64,000 nucleotides of DNA from Thiosocius sp963753845 (GTDB taxonomy: Bacteria > Pseudomonadota > Gammaproteobacteria > Chromatiales > Chromatiaceae), in NCBI GenBank assembly GCA_963753845.1, contig CAVWEI010000004.1, positions 257,495 to 321,494 of the forward strand, written 5' to 3'. A program made the position numbers and the translations under genes. Of this stretch, positions 8,386 to 15,977 are shown piece after piece. The notes under the pieces are model-generated. The model was not told the DNA's origin. It saw only the letters and a list, made by a program, of their open reading frames with translations, and did not search any database. Every line of letters begins with the position of its first letter. Position 1 is the stretch's first letter.

Positions 8386-8691
8386 TCACACGATTCGGGA
8401 TTGCTCCGGTTGGTAGAGGCGGCGCCGGGTGGTCCGGGCACAGCGCTCCAGTGCGCGGCTTACCGCCAGATCGCAGCTCGACTGAGTCTCATCCTGTTCG
8501 ATGACACGGCCGTTCCTGAGCGTTGCGCGCAGCTGGCAGCGATAGAGCCTGGCGCCGAGCTTATCGTGGATCGGCATCAGGCTTAGTTGCATGCTGTCGA
8601 TGTCTTCGCGTCGCGCATTCAGCGAGTAAAGCAGCCGTTGAATGATGCGCTCGCGTTCGAGTTGGTCTTCGGTGTCTATGTGTATCTGCAT
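8386..8691 (-). CDS. HPF/RaiA-like ribosome-associated protein
   Basis: 101 residues. The order of segments (QIHIDTED, a charged helix, SMQLSLMPIHDKLGARLYRCQLRATL, then a C-terminal helix DLAVSRALERCARTTRRRL) resembles the HPF/RaiA beta-alpha-beta-beta-beta-alpha fold that binds the small ribosomal subunit and stops translation. Basic residues are concentrated in the last helix, as expected for rRNA contact. It is the downstream gene of a two-gene unit with the aeRF1-like protein (17-base gap) and ends in a terminator. Family assignment is by pattern, so moderate confidence. Confidence 0.6.
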   Translation of the reverse strand: MQIHIDTEDQLERERIIQRLLYSLNARREDIDSMQLSLMPIHDKLGARLYRCQLRATLRNGRVIEQDETQSSCDLAVSRALERCARTTRRRLYQPEQSRIV

Positions 8692-8708
8692 GTCTGAGCA
8701 TCCTTATG

Positions 8709-9899
8709 TCAGGCCACCAAATCGAGGCTCCCATAGCGGGGAGGGAGGTGTTGTGCGGTCTGCTCGGGATGGTCGTGCAACAGGCAGGCGACACCGCCGT
8801 AATCGTTCAGGGTATCGTCTCCGGTGAATTCGACCGGGACGCGGCGCTGCCCGGCAAGCCGAACCAGTTCGACGCGCAGATTGACCGCCTCGGATGTCTC
8901 GGCGACGCCCCCGGGGGCTCGCTGAAGCCGAAATCGTGGCGTGGATTCCTCGCTACAAAGACCGCAGGTCCAGCCTGGTTCGGGTCGGTAATCTCTGCCG
9001 AGCAGCAGTCGCTCCGCAGCACCGGTGCGCAGCGCCCGGAGACTGGCCTCGGGGCCAGTCACCGCCGGTCCATGATGCCGGGCCTCTTCAAGGATGCGTG
9101 CGGTGAGTTCGGACGCCTGGTTGGCCTCGAACTCCATCAGCGAGCGCAGGCAACGGGCCGCGATGTTTTGCAGCGGTTCGTCGGCGGGCACCGGCACGGC
9201 CCCGACCAAACGGCCGATCGAGTTGGGGGCGAGCAGGTCGCGGATGCGCTGCATCGTTTCGACGTCGCCGGCCAGGAACAAGGGGTCCGAGCGGGTCTTG
9301 TTGAGCACCCGCTCGATCAGCCGTATCTGCGGCTGGATGTCGACGCCGGCCGGTGTCGCCGGGGTGTCATCCGATTCGGGCATGAGCGACTGCGATTGCG
9401 GGGTCGCGACCCATGCCCGGATTGCGATCTCGCCCAGATTGACCTCGGCCACCTGGAGTCCCTCGGGTTGCGCCGCGACGATCGTGAATCGGCCGTACAT
9501 CTCCCTGAGCTGCAGCAAGGGGAAGATATCCGGTGACGAAGAAACTGTCAGCCCGTTGCGGAATGGCGCGGCGAAGGGCATGACTGTGAGCAGCGGCGCG
9601 GCGCCGTCGGCCGCAGCAAAAATCGCGAGCCCGCGTGCGTGCGGAGCCTGTTCATGAAACAGTTGCTCGATGACCGACTCACCGCAGGCTCGTAACCGCG
9701 CCCGCTGAGCAGCGGGGATGGAGTTCGTGCAGGCCGTAATGCGCCGGCGCACGAAGCGTGCGAGTTGGCCGGTCTCCTGGCCCAGGTCGAGATATACGCT
9801 GATGACCGGGTGGGGGCTGGGTCTCATGCCAACCAAGAGGTCTATACGTTGCTGCAGTTCATTCATTCTGACGACAGCGGCTTGTGCAGTTTGCTTCAT
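8709..9899 (-). CDS. Bacterial aeRF1-like protein (baeRF/Balon-type candidate hibernation factor)
   Basis: 396 residues from ATG 9899 (GGAG seven bases upstream). An N-terminal part with PVISVYLDLGQETGQLARFVRRRI and RGLAIFAAADG, a middle part LLQLREMYGRFTIVAAQ...VAEVNLGEI and a C-terminal alpha/beta part DPLFLAGDVETMQRIRDLL follow the layout of bacterial homologues of archaeal/eukaryotic release factor 1 (baeRF; Rv2629 and Balon). No GGQ tripeptide is present, as expected for a non-terminating factor. CGLCSEES near residue 340 may be a half zinc site. Next to an HPF-like gene, the likely role is ribosome hibernation. Family membership is by eye. Confidence 0.6.
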   Translation of the reverse strand: MKQTAQAAVVRMNELQQRIDLLVGMRPSPHPVISVYLDLGQETGQLARFVRRRITACTNSIPAAQRARLRACGESVIEQLFHEQAPHARGLAIFAAADGAAPLLTVMPFAAPFRNGLTVSSSPDIFPLLQLREMYGRFTIVAAQPEGLQVAEVNLGEIAIRAWVATPQSQSLMPESDDTPATPAGVDIQPQIRLIERVLNKTRSDPLFLAGDVETMQRIRDLLAPNSIGRLVGAVPVPADEPLQNIAARCLRSLMEFEANQASELTARILEEARHHGPAVTGPEASLRALRTGAAERLLLGRDYRPEPGWTCGLCSEESTPRFRLQRAPGGVAETSEAVNLRVELVRLAGQRRVPVEFTGDDTLNDYGGVACLLHDHPEQTAQHLPPRYGSLDLVA

Positions 9900-9987
9900 C
9901 GACTCACTCCGTAGATTGATCGGAACCCTGGGTACAAGTCTGTACCAATCGTGCAACTGCAAAATTCGAAATCCAGTGGGAAACCAT

Positions 9988-10068
9988 TCGAATTTTTCGA
10001 TTTCCAAGCAGCCCGTGAGATGGATCGAAATATTCGATCATTTTTGGCCAAAAATTCGATTAAATCGA
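9988..10068. promoter_or_regulatory. Cluster of three TCGA-N5-TCGA motifs between divergent genes
   Basis: Exact TCGA-N5-TCGA occurs at 9988-10000, 10025-10037 and 10056-10068, with all-A/T five-base spacers and start-to-start distances of 37 and 31 bases. The cluster lies between the aeRF1-like gene (left, minus) and the rhodanese remnant/metallo-hydrolase (right, plus). It looks like a multi-site operator for a dimeric regulator. The same motif lies upstream of mrp. Confidence 0.55.
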
Positions 10069-10135
10069 TCTTTTATAGCGCCGCCCTCAGCCCCAGATAA
10101 AGGGGAAACTGAATACGCAAAGGAAAGTTAAAGTG

Positions 10136-10324
10136 ATGAATCAGACACACGAAAAAGTCAGCGCAGCGGCGTTGCACGATCGCATGAGGCGCAGTGGGAA
10201 GGCTTACCTGCTGGATGTCCGCTCGCCTGCGGAATAAGCCGGCGGTCATGCTGCCGGCGCCGTTTCCATTACCCGCCTGACCGGTGCGGGCCATTTACGG
10301 TTCAACGACTACAGGAGAGACAGC
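10136..10324 (+). pseudogene. Rhodanese-domain remnant
   Basis: ATG 10136 opens a frame whose residues 26-32 (LLDVRSP) and AE, then after a TAA at 10235-10237, AGGHAAGAVSI, are the N-terminal signature of a single rhodanese domain (LLDVRSPAEFxxGHxxGAxxI). A one-base change of a Tyr/Phe codon would explain the TAA. The rest of the domain, including the active-site Cys loop, is missing; after about 48 codons the frame runs straight in phase into the start of the next gene. So this is an internally deleted gene with a stop. Sulfur-carrier rhodaneses often accompany persulfide dioxygenases. Confidence 0.7.
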
Positions 10325-11017
10325 ATGATCTTCAGACAGCTCTACGACCCGGTTTCGTCGACCTACACTTATCTGCTCGCAGAGCGGCAGGGTGGTGAGG
10401 CGATGCTGATCGATCCGGTCAAGGACCGGGTTGAGCAGTACCTGCAACTGGTTAAGGAACTCGACTTGAAACTCGTGATGGCACTGGACACGCACATCCA
10501 CGCCGATCACGTCACCGGCATAGGCAGTCTGCGTTCGGCGGTCGATTGTGCGACCGCGATGGGTGAGCAGAGCAGGGCAGAGTGTGTGACGGTGCGTTTC
10601 AGGGAGGGTGAGACGCTCAAGGCGGATGGCGTTCGGATCGAGGCCTTGTACACGCCGGGGCACACCGATGATTCCTACAGCTTTGCGATGAAGGACCGCG
10701 TATTCACCGGCGATACGCTGCTGATCAGGGGGACGGGGCGCGCCGATTTTCAGAACGGCGATGCAGGGGCGCAGTACGACAGCCTGTTTAACAAGCTGCT
10801 GACGCTGCCGGAGGATACCCTGGTCTATCCCGCGCACGACTATGCGGGGCAAACCTGCAGCAGCATAGGCGAGGAAAAGCGGCACAACCCGAGACTGCAG
10901 GTGAAATCCCGCCAGGCGTATATCGATCAGATGAACGCGCTGGACCTTGATCCTCCCAGGCTGATCGATGTGGCTGTGCCGGCGAACCGGGCTTGTGGTT
11001 TGACGATGGCCGCCTAA
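10325..11017 (+). CDS. Metallo-beta-lactamase-fold persulfide dioxygenase (ETHE1-like)
   Basis: 230 residues. The metal site is visible: THIHADH (His57, His59, Asp61, His62), a later PGHTDDS histidine, GDTLLIRGTGRADFQNGDA and PAHDYAG. The GTGRxDFQ-G-A pattern and YDSLFNKLLTLPEDTLVYPAHDY are typical of ETHE1/Blh persulfide dioxygenases, which oxidise glutathione persulfide to sulfite. AGGAGA precedes the ATG. The last 30 residues (IDVAVPANRACGL) resemble the family C-terminus. Role in sulfide detoxification is inferred from family and the rhodanese remnant. Confidence 0.85.
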   Translation: MIFRQLYDPVSSTYTYLLAERQGGEAMLIDPVKDRVEQYLQLVKELDLKLVMALDTHIHADHVTGIGSLRSAVDCATAMGEQSRAECVTVRFREGETLKADGVRIEALYTPGHTDDSYSFAMKDRVFTGDTLLIRGTGRADFQNGDAGAQYDSLFNKLLTLPEDTLVYPAHDYAGQTCSSIGEEKRHNPRLQVKSRQAYIDQMNALDLDPPRLIDVAVPANRACGLTMAA

Positions 11018-11036
11018 ATCAGGTACGCCGATGCTC

Positions 11037-11074
11037 GGGGAAGTCGACGTCTGTTGCCTTGCGTCGACGTCCCC
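11037..11074. terminator. Stem-loop after the metallo-hydrolase
   Basis: GGGGAAGTCGACG and CGTCGACGTCCCC form a near-perfect 13-bp stem around a 12-base loop, 20 bases after the stop. No T-run follows, so a factor-dependent or processing hairpin is possible. Confidence 0.5.
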
Positions 11075-11264
11075 GGTCGGCACATGCGCAGGGATAAGAC
11101 CTGTGCCGGCCGGTTCTGCGTGATCGAATGCTTCGGCGTCTGTTTTCGCTGTAATGGGATGCCCCGACGCCCTAAGACCGATGCAATGCCGCACAAGCCA
11201 CGGGGAATCCTGCAGGAGCGCAGGCGTACATTAATGACCTGTTTCGGAAAGAGCGGAGAAAAAA

Positions 11265-11591
11265 ATGGCGTATGAGGTCATGCAGTTCGTCGCACTGACA
11301 TCCAGTGGCAGGGCGTTCGATATCGAGTTCCCGCTGCATCCACAGACACAGTCCGCGCGAGCGGTTTCAGACTTGGTCACGCAGTTGCTGGAGGTCATTT
11401 CCGAGCACGCCAAGGGACGCAAGGACGTCAGTGATGGCGACATACTGCAGGCGCTGGCGATGACCAGCGCGATCCGTGGGCGAATGCTCGAGGGTGATCA
11501 GAGCCAGATAGCCGATCTGAATCGATTTTTGCACGAACAGGCGTGGGAGGCGGTAAGCGCGGCCAGCAGTTACGCCGCCGCGCGCGCTTAA
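11265..11591 (+). CDS. Hypothetical protein, 108 aa
   Basis: Good ribosome site (GGAG seven bases before ATG). Soluble, helical, with a clean N-terminal strand pattern MQFVALTSSGRAFDIEFPLHP and a C-terminus rich in Ala. No signal peptide, membrane span or cysteine. Stops 2 bases before the DUF2237 gene, so probably co-transcribed. I do not recognise a family. Confidence 0.75.
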   Translation: MAYEVMQFVALTSSGRAFDIEFPLHPQTQSARAVSDLVTQLLEVISEHAKGRKDVSDGDILQALAMTSAIRGRMLEGDQSQIADLNRFLHEQAWEAVSAASSYAAARA

Positions 11592-11593
11592 AC

Positions 11594-11977
11594 ATGGCAG
11601 AAGCCGCACGCAACGCCCTGGGCGAGCCACTGCAGCTGTGCAGCTTGTCCCCGAAGACCGGCTACCTGCGCGATGGCCACTGCCGTACGCGACCTGACGA
11701 CCTCGGTTCGCACGTGGTCTGCGCCCGGGTCACGGGTGAATTCCTCGACTTTTCCCGCGCGCAGGGTAACGATCTCAGCACCCCTGTTCCGGACTACGCG
11801 TTCCCGGGGCTGAAGGACGGCGACCGCTGGTGCCTGTGTGCCCTGCGTTGGCTGGAGGCCCACGAGGCTGGGACGGCGCCGCGGATCTTCCTGCAGGCCA
11901 CGCATGAGCGGGTACTGGAGATCGTCGATCTCGACCTGCTTTTGCCCTATGCGCTCGACCTGCCGCGTCACAGCTGA
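11594..11977 (+). CDS. DUF2237 family protein
   Basis: 127 residues from ATG 11594. The block CRTRPDDLGSHVVCARVTGEFLDFSRAQGNDLSTPVPDYAFPGLKDGDRWCLCALRWLEA is strongly conserved in DUF2237, a small widespread family of unknown function with conserved Cys residues. Length is normal. Upstream in-frame codons from 11543 belong to the previous gene. Likely an operon with the 108-residue protein. Confidence 0.9.
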   Translation: MAEAARNALGEPLQLCSLSPKTGYLRDGHCRTRPDDLGSHVVCARVTGEFLDFSRAQGNDLSTPVPDYAFPGLKDGDRWCLCALRWLEAHEAGTAPRIFLQATHERVLEIVDLDLLLPYALDLPRHS

Positions 11978-12076
11978 CACCTATCGGCTCGTCGCGCGAC
12001 TCCTCAGCAGGTTTCGGTGATGAAGCAAAGGTATTGCCGGCATGGGGCATACTGGTGACAACCGGGGATTACGCGT

Positions 12077-12502
12077 TCAGGGTTCTATGGTTTCCAGTTC
12101 GGCGCGAAAGGTATTGAGGATGGATTGCCACCTCGCGCTGTTCCATACACCAACCCGGTCATCGCTGCGGTTCAGGACGTCAGTGAGATCGATCGGTTCG
12201 TTTATCGCTTCGAGCAAGCCCATCGACCAGTTTGGAAAATCGCGCTCTTCGACCGGCCGAATGACCACGGTGTGGATATCGTCATGACGGTCGTCTCGAA
12301 GTATGTCTGCATACAGCAGAAGCACGGCTTTCTCGTCACCCTCCAGTACCTGCAGGTAGGCCTGATCGGTGCAGTACAGCACGCCGGTAATGCCGAGCGC
12401 GCGGTTTTTTCTGCTGGCGCCAGCCGCCATCTCGCGCAACGCTCGCGTGTCGAGCAATACCGTTGCCTTACTGAAATAGATAATCTGTAGCAATGCCATC
12501 AT
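12077..12502 (-). CDS. BLUF-domain blue-light sensor
   Basis: 141 residues, a stand-alone BLUF domain binding FAD. Key positions are kept at the spacing of AppA: Tyr9 (QIIYFS), Asn33 (SRKNRALGITG), Gln51 (AYLQVLEG), Trp93 and Met95 (NWSMG). Light rewires the Tyr-Gln-flavin hydrogen bonds. Only about 40 residues follow the domain, so output must come from a partner protein, as in short PixD-type BLUF proteins. It lies a few kilobases from the photolyase/pterin cluster, consistent with light sensing in this region. Confidence 0.93.
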   Translation of the reverse strand: MMALLQIIYFSKATVLLDTRALREMAAGASRKNRALGITGVLYCTDQAYLQVLEGDEKAVLLLYADILRDDRHDDIHTVVIRPVEERDFPNWSMGLLEAINEPIDLTDVLNRSDDRVGVWNSARWQSILNTFRAELETIEP

Positions 12503-12636
12503 GAATCGCCGCTTTCTTGCTCCCGTCCCTGCAAGTGTAACGATTCACCGGCAGGTGTCATTTCTCATTTCACCGATCGGAAGAAATGTGTCGGCTTGCC
12601 GGACCCGAAACAACAGCGGGTCTGTGCAGATGCTCT

Positions 12637-12692
12637 CCATGGCATGGGGACGTCACAACACCCACCCTGGAGGGCTGGTCCCCATGCCATGG
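12637..12692. repeat. 15-bp perfect inverted repeat
   Basis: CCATGGCATGGGGAC at 12637-12651 is the exact reverse complement of 12678-12692, with a 26-base loop that itself holds CCCTGGAGGG. It lies in the leader of the lipoprotein hydrolase gene, ending 26 bases before its start codon, so it could fold in the mRNA over the translation start region or be a transcription-factor site. Confidence 0.7.
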
Positions 12693-12718
12693 GCCGTTTC
12701 GGACCGGGAATTGCGACA

Positions 12719-13579
12719 ATGATGAGACGCCTGCTGCTCGGCCGCCCGTTACGGCACATCCGTTGCGCCTGGTCACACCGGATCGTCTGGCTGAGTCTGG
12801 TTTTACTTGTCAACGGCTGTGCGCTTGGTCCGCCGCTGCCGGACAATGCGCGGCTGCTGAGCGATGTCGCCTATGCGGAGCGCGAAACCGGTCAACTGAC
12901 CGGCCGACTGTTTCTGCCTGCTGGCAAAGGGCCGAATCCGGCGGTGCTTTTGCTGCATGGAGGTGGTTGGCGCAATGGATCACCACAGCAGATGGATGTG
13001 ATCGCGCGGCGCTTGGTCGGCGAGGGTTTTGTGGTATTCAGTGCCGCGTACCGTCTGGCCCCCGAGACCCGCTATCCTGGGCAGCTCGAGGACGTGCGCG
13101 CGGCCTTTGCGTGGCTGGCAGATCGTCCGGAGGTCGACCCCACGCGCATCGCAACCTGGGGGTATTCGGCCGGCGCCCAGCTTGCACTGTTGCTTGGCCT
13201 TCGAACCGAACCAGGGCAGCCTCGCCCGAGTGCGGTTGTCGCTGGCGGCGCTCCGGCGGCGCTGAGGTTGTTTGACGCGCGAAGCCGACTTCTCGTGAAT
13301 TACCTGGGTGCGCCCAGGGAAGAGGCGCCCGGCATCTGGACTGAGGCCTCCCCCGTCGAATGGGTGTCTCAGGATGATCCGCCCGCCTACCTCTATCACG
13401 GGAAGGCAGACGGTCTTGTGGATATCCAGCATGCGCGCCTGCTGGCAAGCCAGTTGCGTGAGTCAGGCGTCGAGGTGATCCTCGATGAAGTGCCCGGTGG
13501 CCACGTAACAGTATTTCTCACAGGTCGCGATATCGAGGCCCGTGCGACGGCCTTTCTGACAAGACTGTTGGGCGGCTGA
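12719..13579 (+). CDS. Lipoprotein alpha/beta-hydrolase (BD-FAE/esterase-like)
   Basis: 286 residues from ATG 12719 (or the adjacent ATG 12722). A basic N-terminus and hydrophobic stretch end in the lipobox LVNGC, so it is a predicted lipoprotein. The catalytic parts of an alpha/beta hydrolase follow: oxyanion HGGGW, nucleophile elbow GYSAG, a late acid near KADGLVD and histidine in GGHVTV. This pattern is seen in the hormone-sensitive-lipase/feruloyl-esterase-like group. Substrate unknown. Upstream in-frame codons from 12596 pass through the inverted repeat and are unlikely to be coding. Confidence 0.85.
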   Translation: MMRRLLLGRPLRHIRCAWSHRIVWLSLVLLVNGCALGPPLPDNARLLSDVAYAERETGQLTGRLFLPAGKGPNPAVLLLHGGGWRNGSPQQMDVIARRLVGEGFVVFSAAYRLAPETRYPGQLEDVRAAFAWLADRPEVDPTRIATWGYSAGAQLALLLGLRTEPGQPRPSAVVAGGAPAALRLFDARSRLLVNYLGAPREEAPGIWTEASPVEWVSQDDPPAYLYHGKADGLVDIQHARLLASQLRESGVEVILDEVPGGHVTVFLTGRDIEARATAFLTRLLGG

Positions 13580-13714
13580 AGCGAGCGTTTGGCGAGTTTC
13601 CGGGTTGCACTTCGCCACAATGCTCCCTGCCGGTTTAGCGGGCATCTGCAGCAGCCGCTGGAATCATAGACGGATAACGAAGGGTAACCTGCCATCAAAG
13701 CGGAACAATTCTTG

Positions 13715-13726
13715 TCGATTTTTCGA
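13715..13726. promoter_or_regulatory. TCGA-N4-TCGA site upstream of the Rrf2 gene
   Basis: TCGATTTTTCGA, a variant of the TCGA-N5-TCGA motif with one fewer spacer base, lies 166 bases before the Rrf2 start in an A/T-rich stretch. Possible autoregulatory or shared-regulator site; weak evidence. Confidence 0.3.
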
Positions 13727-13891
13727 AAAAGAGAAAAAACCTGGACATAAAACTGGACAAACTGAATATATCCGCTAAATTAAAAAAACAAAAGCAGGAC
13801 AATGCGTTTATCCAAGCGGGCCGCCGCCCTTTTTCAGCGCTGCGGTGTCAACCATTACGTAACCCGCTATGCGGGAACCAGGAGCAACAAA

Positions 13892-14368
13892 ATGAGACTC
13901 TCGACAAAAAGCCGTTACGCGATCACCGCCATGCTGGATCTGGCACTCAACGGGAAAGAAGGGCCAGTGACGCTGGCAGATATTTCCGAGAACCAGAATA
14001 TCTCGCTGTCCTATCTTGAGCAGCTGTTTGCGTCCCTGCGTGCGAAACAACTGGTCCGCGGGGTCAGGGGACCGGGGGGCGGCTATTTTCTCGGGCGCGA
14101 TGCAAACGCCATCTCCATAGCGGATATCGTATGTGCCGTAGACGAGTGGGTGGAGTACACGCGCAGCCCGGCCTATCTGAGCAAAGCCGGTGACATGGCC
14201 CACTCTCCGACGCGGGGTATCTGGGAGGACTTCAGCTCGCAGCTGTTCGCGTTCCTGTCAGACATCACCCTGGCGTCGCTCGTACAGCGCGGTGAGCATC
14301 ATGCAACGTCATCTGGCTCCCAGCAGCAGAATGCGCAGATTCGCGGGATCAGGGGCCAGGCCGCCTGA
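13892..14368 (+). CDS. Rrf2-family regulator lacking the Fe-S cysteines
   Basis: 158 residues from ATG 13892 (AGGAG upstream). The winged helix MRLSTKSRYAITAMLDLA...ISLSYLEQLFASLRAKQLVRGVRGPGGGYFLGR is typical of IscR/Rrf2. In IscR three cysteines follow in the ALDESVDATRC-type loop; here that region reads VDEWVEYTRSPAYLSKAGDM without cysteine, and only one Cys (IVCAVDE) is present in the protein. It is therefore probably an apo-type or otherwise triggered regulator. The tail after residue 130 is polar and disordered-looking. Confidence 0.88.
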   Translation: MRLSTKSRYAITAMLDLALNGKEGPVTLADISENQNISLSYLEQLFASLRAKQLVRGVRGPGGGYFLGRDANAISIADIVCAVDEWVEYTRSPAYLSKAGDMAHSPTRGIWEDFSSQLFAFLSDITLASLVQRGEHHATSSGSQQQNAQIRGIRGQAA

Positions 14369-14650
14369 TGGATCGTTCGCCCGGGTCAGCAGCGGTGATC
14401 CGGGCGTTTCACTGCCGTTGATTTGCTGCGATGTCGGAAGGCCGGAAAAACGCTTGGCCGCGGACATGCTGGAATCAGCACTGACGACCTTGCCCTGTAA
14501 AAAAACCGGCTGCCGTCACTAGCATGCACATAGTGCCAACAGTGGCTGGACAAACCAGACTACAGACGCGGGAAGTTTGGACAGATACGCCGAACTTCCG
14601 CCACTCCGTCTGTTCGAATCAGGCAGGTCCAATCGGAGGAGTATGTAGAA

Positions 14651-15538
14651 ATGTCGAAAAAGTTTTTGCCAGCGTCGATGCTGACTGCGGTCCTTGTTGC
14701 CGGCGGTGTCGCTGTACCCGTCCAGGCCGGTCATCAGAAGAGCAATAGCGCGCACGATCCGATGTCTGAGTTCATGGCGCATCATGGATTCATGCAGTCC
14801 GATGCCAAACAGGACAGCCCGGCCAAGCTGGGTGTCGCGATTTCCGAAGTATCCCAGGCTGACCTGGACAGGCTCTCACTCGAATACGGTGTGCGTGTCG
14901 AAAAGGTGATGAAGGGCTCGATCGCCGAAACGGCCGGCCTGCAGCCGGGCGATGTGGTCACTGCAATCGACGACCGGCCGGCCTACTCGCCGGCGCGACT
15001 CCAGCACCTGGTCGGCGAGGCAAGCGGGGCGTCGACGGTGACCGTGTCGCGTGACGGCGAGTCTTTGCAGATCAAAGCTGCGTTTGCAGAACCGCAGACG
15101 GGGAAGGCGCTGCTCGGCGTACGTATCCAGGAGATGACCGGTGAGCTCAAGGAGGCCTTCGGTACCGAGGGAAACGCCGGTGTCTTGATATCTCAGGTGG
15201 TCAGCGGTTCGGCGGCGAAGCAGGCCGGGCTGAAGGCGGGTGACGTCATCGTCTCCCTCGGCCAGGGTGGCGTCACTGCGGTGCAGGATGTTTACAGCCT
15301 CCTTGACGGTTACTCGCCGGGCGACAGCATCGAAATCGCCTTCGTGCGCGACCGCGAGAAAAGAGTGATGGAGATCGCGCTGGGTGGCGCTCCGCAAATT
15401 CAAAGTTCGGGCATGCACCCGCATGGAATGCCTGGACCAGTACCGGGCCATGGCGGTTACGGACATGGTTTTCATGGTTCGCATGGCTTTATGCCGAAAC
15501 ACGGATGCGGGATGAGCAAGGGCCAGCGGCGCTCCTGA
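14651..15538 (+). CDS. Secreted two-PDZ-domain protein with His/Gly-rich tail
   Basis: 295 residues. Signal peptide MSKKFLPASMLTAVLVAGGVAVPVQA, then PDZ1 (about 60-145; VEKVMKGSIAETAGLQPGDVVTAIDD) and PDZ2 (about 155-245; VISQVVSGSAAKQAGLKAGDVIVSLG). The tail is rich in His, Gly, Pro and Met (HPHGMPGPVPGHGGYGHGF), possibly metal-binding. There is no protease domain, so it is not DegP itself; it may act as a periplasmic adaptor or chaperone. GGAGGAG lies nine bases before the ATG. Confidence 0.85.
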   Translation: MSKKFLPASMLTAVLVAGGVAVPVQAGHQKSNSAHDPMSEFMAHHGFMQSDAKQDSPAKLGVAISEVSQADLDRLSLEYGVRVEKVMKGSIAETAGLQPGDVVTAIDDRPAYSPARLQHLVGEASGASTVTVSRDGESLQIKAAFAEPQTGKALLGVRIQEMTGELKEAFGTEGNAGVLISQVVSGSAAKQAGLKAGDVIVSLGQGGVTAVQDVYSLLDGYSPGDSIEIAFVRDREKRVMEIALGGAPQIQSSGMHPHGMPGPVPGHGGYGHGFHGSHGFMPKHGCGMSKGQRRS

Positions 15539-15551
15539 GCCAGCCGTGCTT

Positions 15552-15581
15552 GCGGGAGGTCGTTGTTGCACGACCTCCCGC
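15552..15581 (+). terminator. 12-bp stem-loop after the PDZ gene
   Basis: GCGGGAGGTCGT pairs perfectly with ACGACCTCCCGC around a 6-base loop, 14 bases after the stop. There is no clear T-run, so a terminator or 3-prime stabilising hairpin. Confidence 0.65.
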
Positions 15582-15713
15582 GATCAACAATGTGCAGATG
15601 TCGTGGTCAGGTATCGCAATGAGCCGTAGCCGCTTCTCTTCGGTTTCCTGGTCCCAGCCGTTTAAAGTCTCCGAGAGGCGATCTGCAAACGCCTCGCCTT
15701 CAGGCGACGGATA

Positions 15714-15788
15714 GTCGTAGAGCCGGCTGTGCCGGCCGATCATCCGTCAGTGTCGTAGGGCCGGCTGTGCCGGCCGATTATCCGTCAG
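15714..15788. repeat. Two tandem copies of a 38-bp palindromic repeat
   Basis: GTCGTAG(A/G)GCCGGCTGTGCCGGCCGAT(C/T)ATCCGTCAG occurs at 15714-15750 and 15752-15788 (in halves: GTCGTAGRGCCGGCTG and TGCCGGCCGATYATCCGTCAG minus shared bases). Each contains the hairpin GCCGGC-TGT-GCCGGC. A further small hairpin GTCAGGC-GCA-GCCTGAC and the inverse CCTACGAC close the block. It resembles a dispersed REP-type intergenic repeat. Confidence 0.65.
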
Positions 15789-15977
15789 GCGCAGCCTGAC
15801 CTACGACAGGGGCCGGCATCGGTGGGCGCGGGGATATTCGGTAGAGAGCAGTGAGTACGTGACCGATGAGGTCTGGCAGGATTACATCGCGAACTAGAAG
15901 CCGCTGGAAACGAAGGAGAAGGGCCACAGCCGGCGATTCCCATCGTAAATGGGTTGGAGATCGACCAGTTGGCGGAA

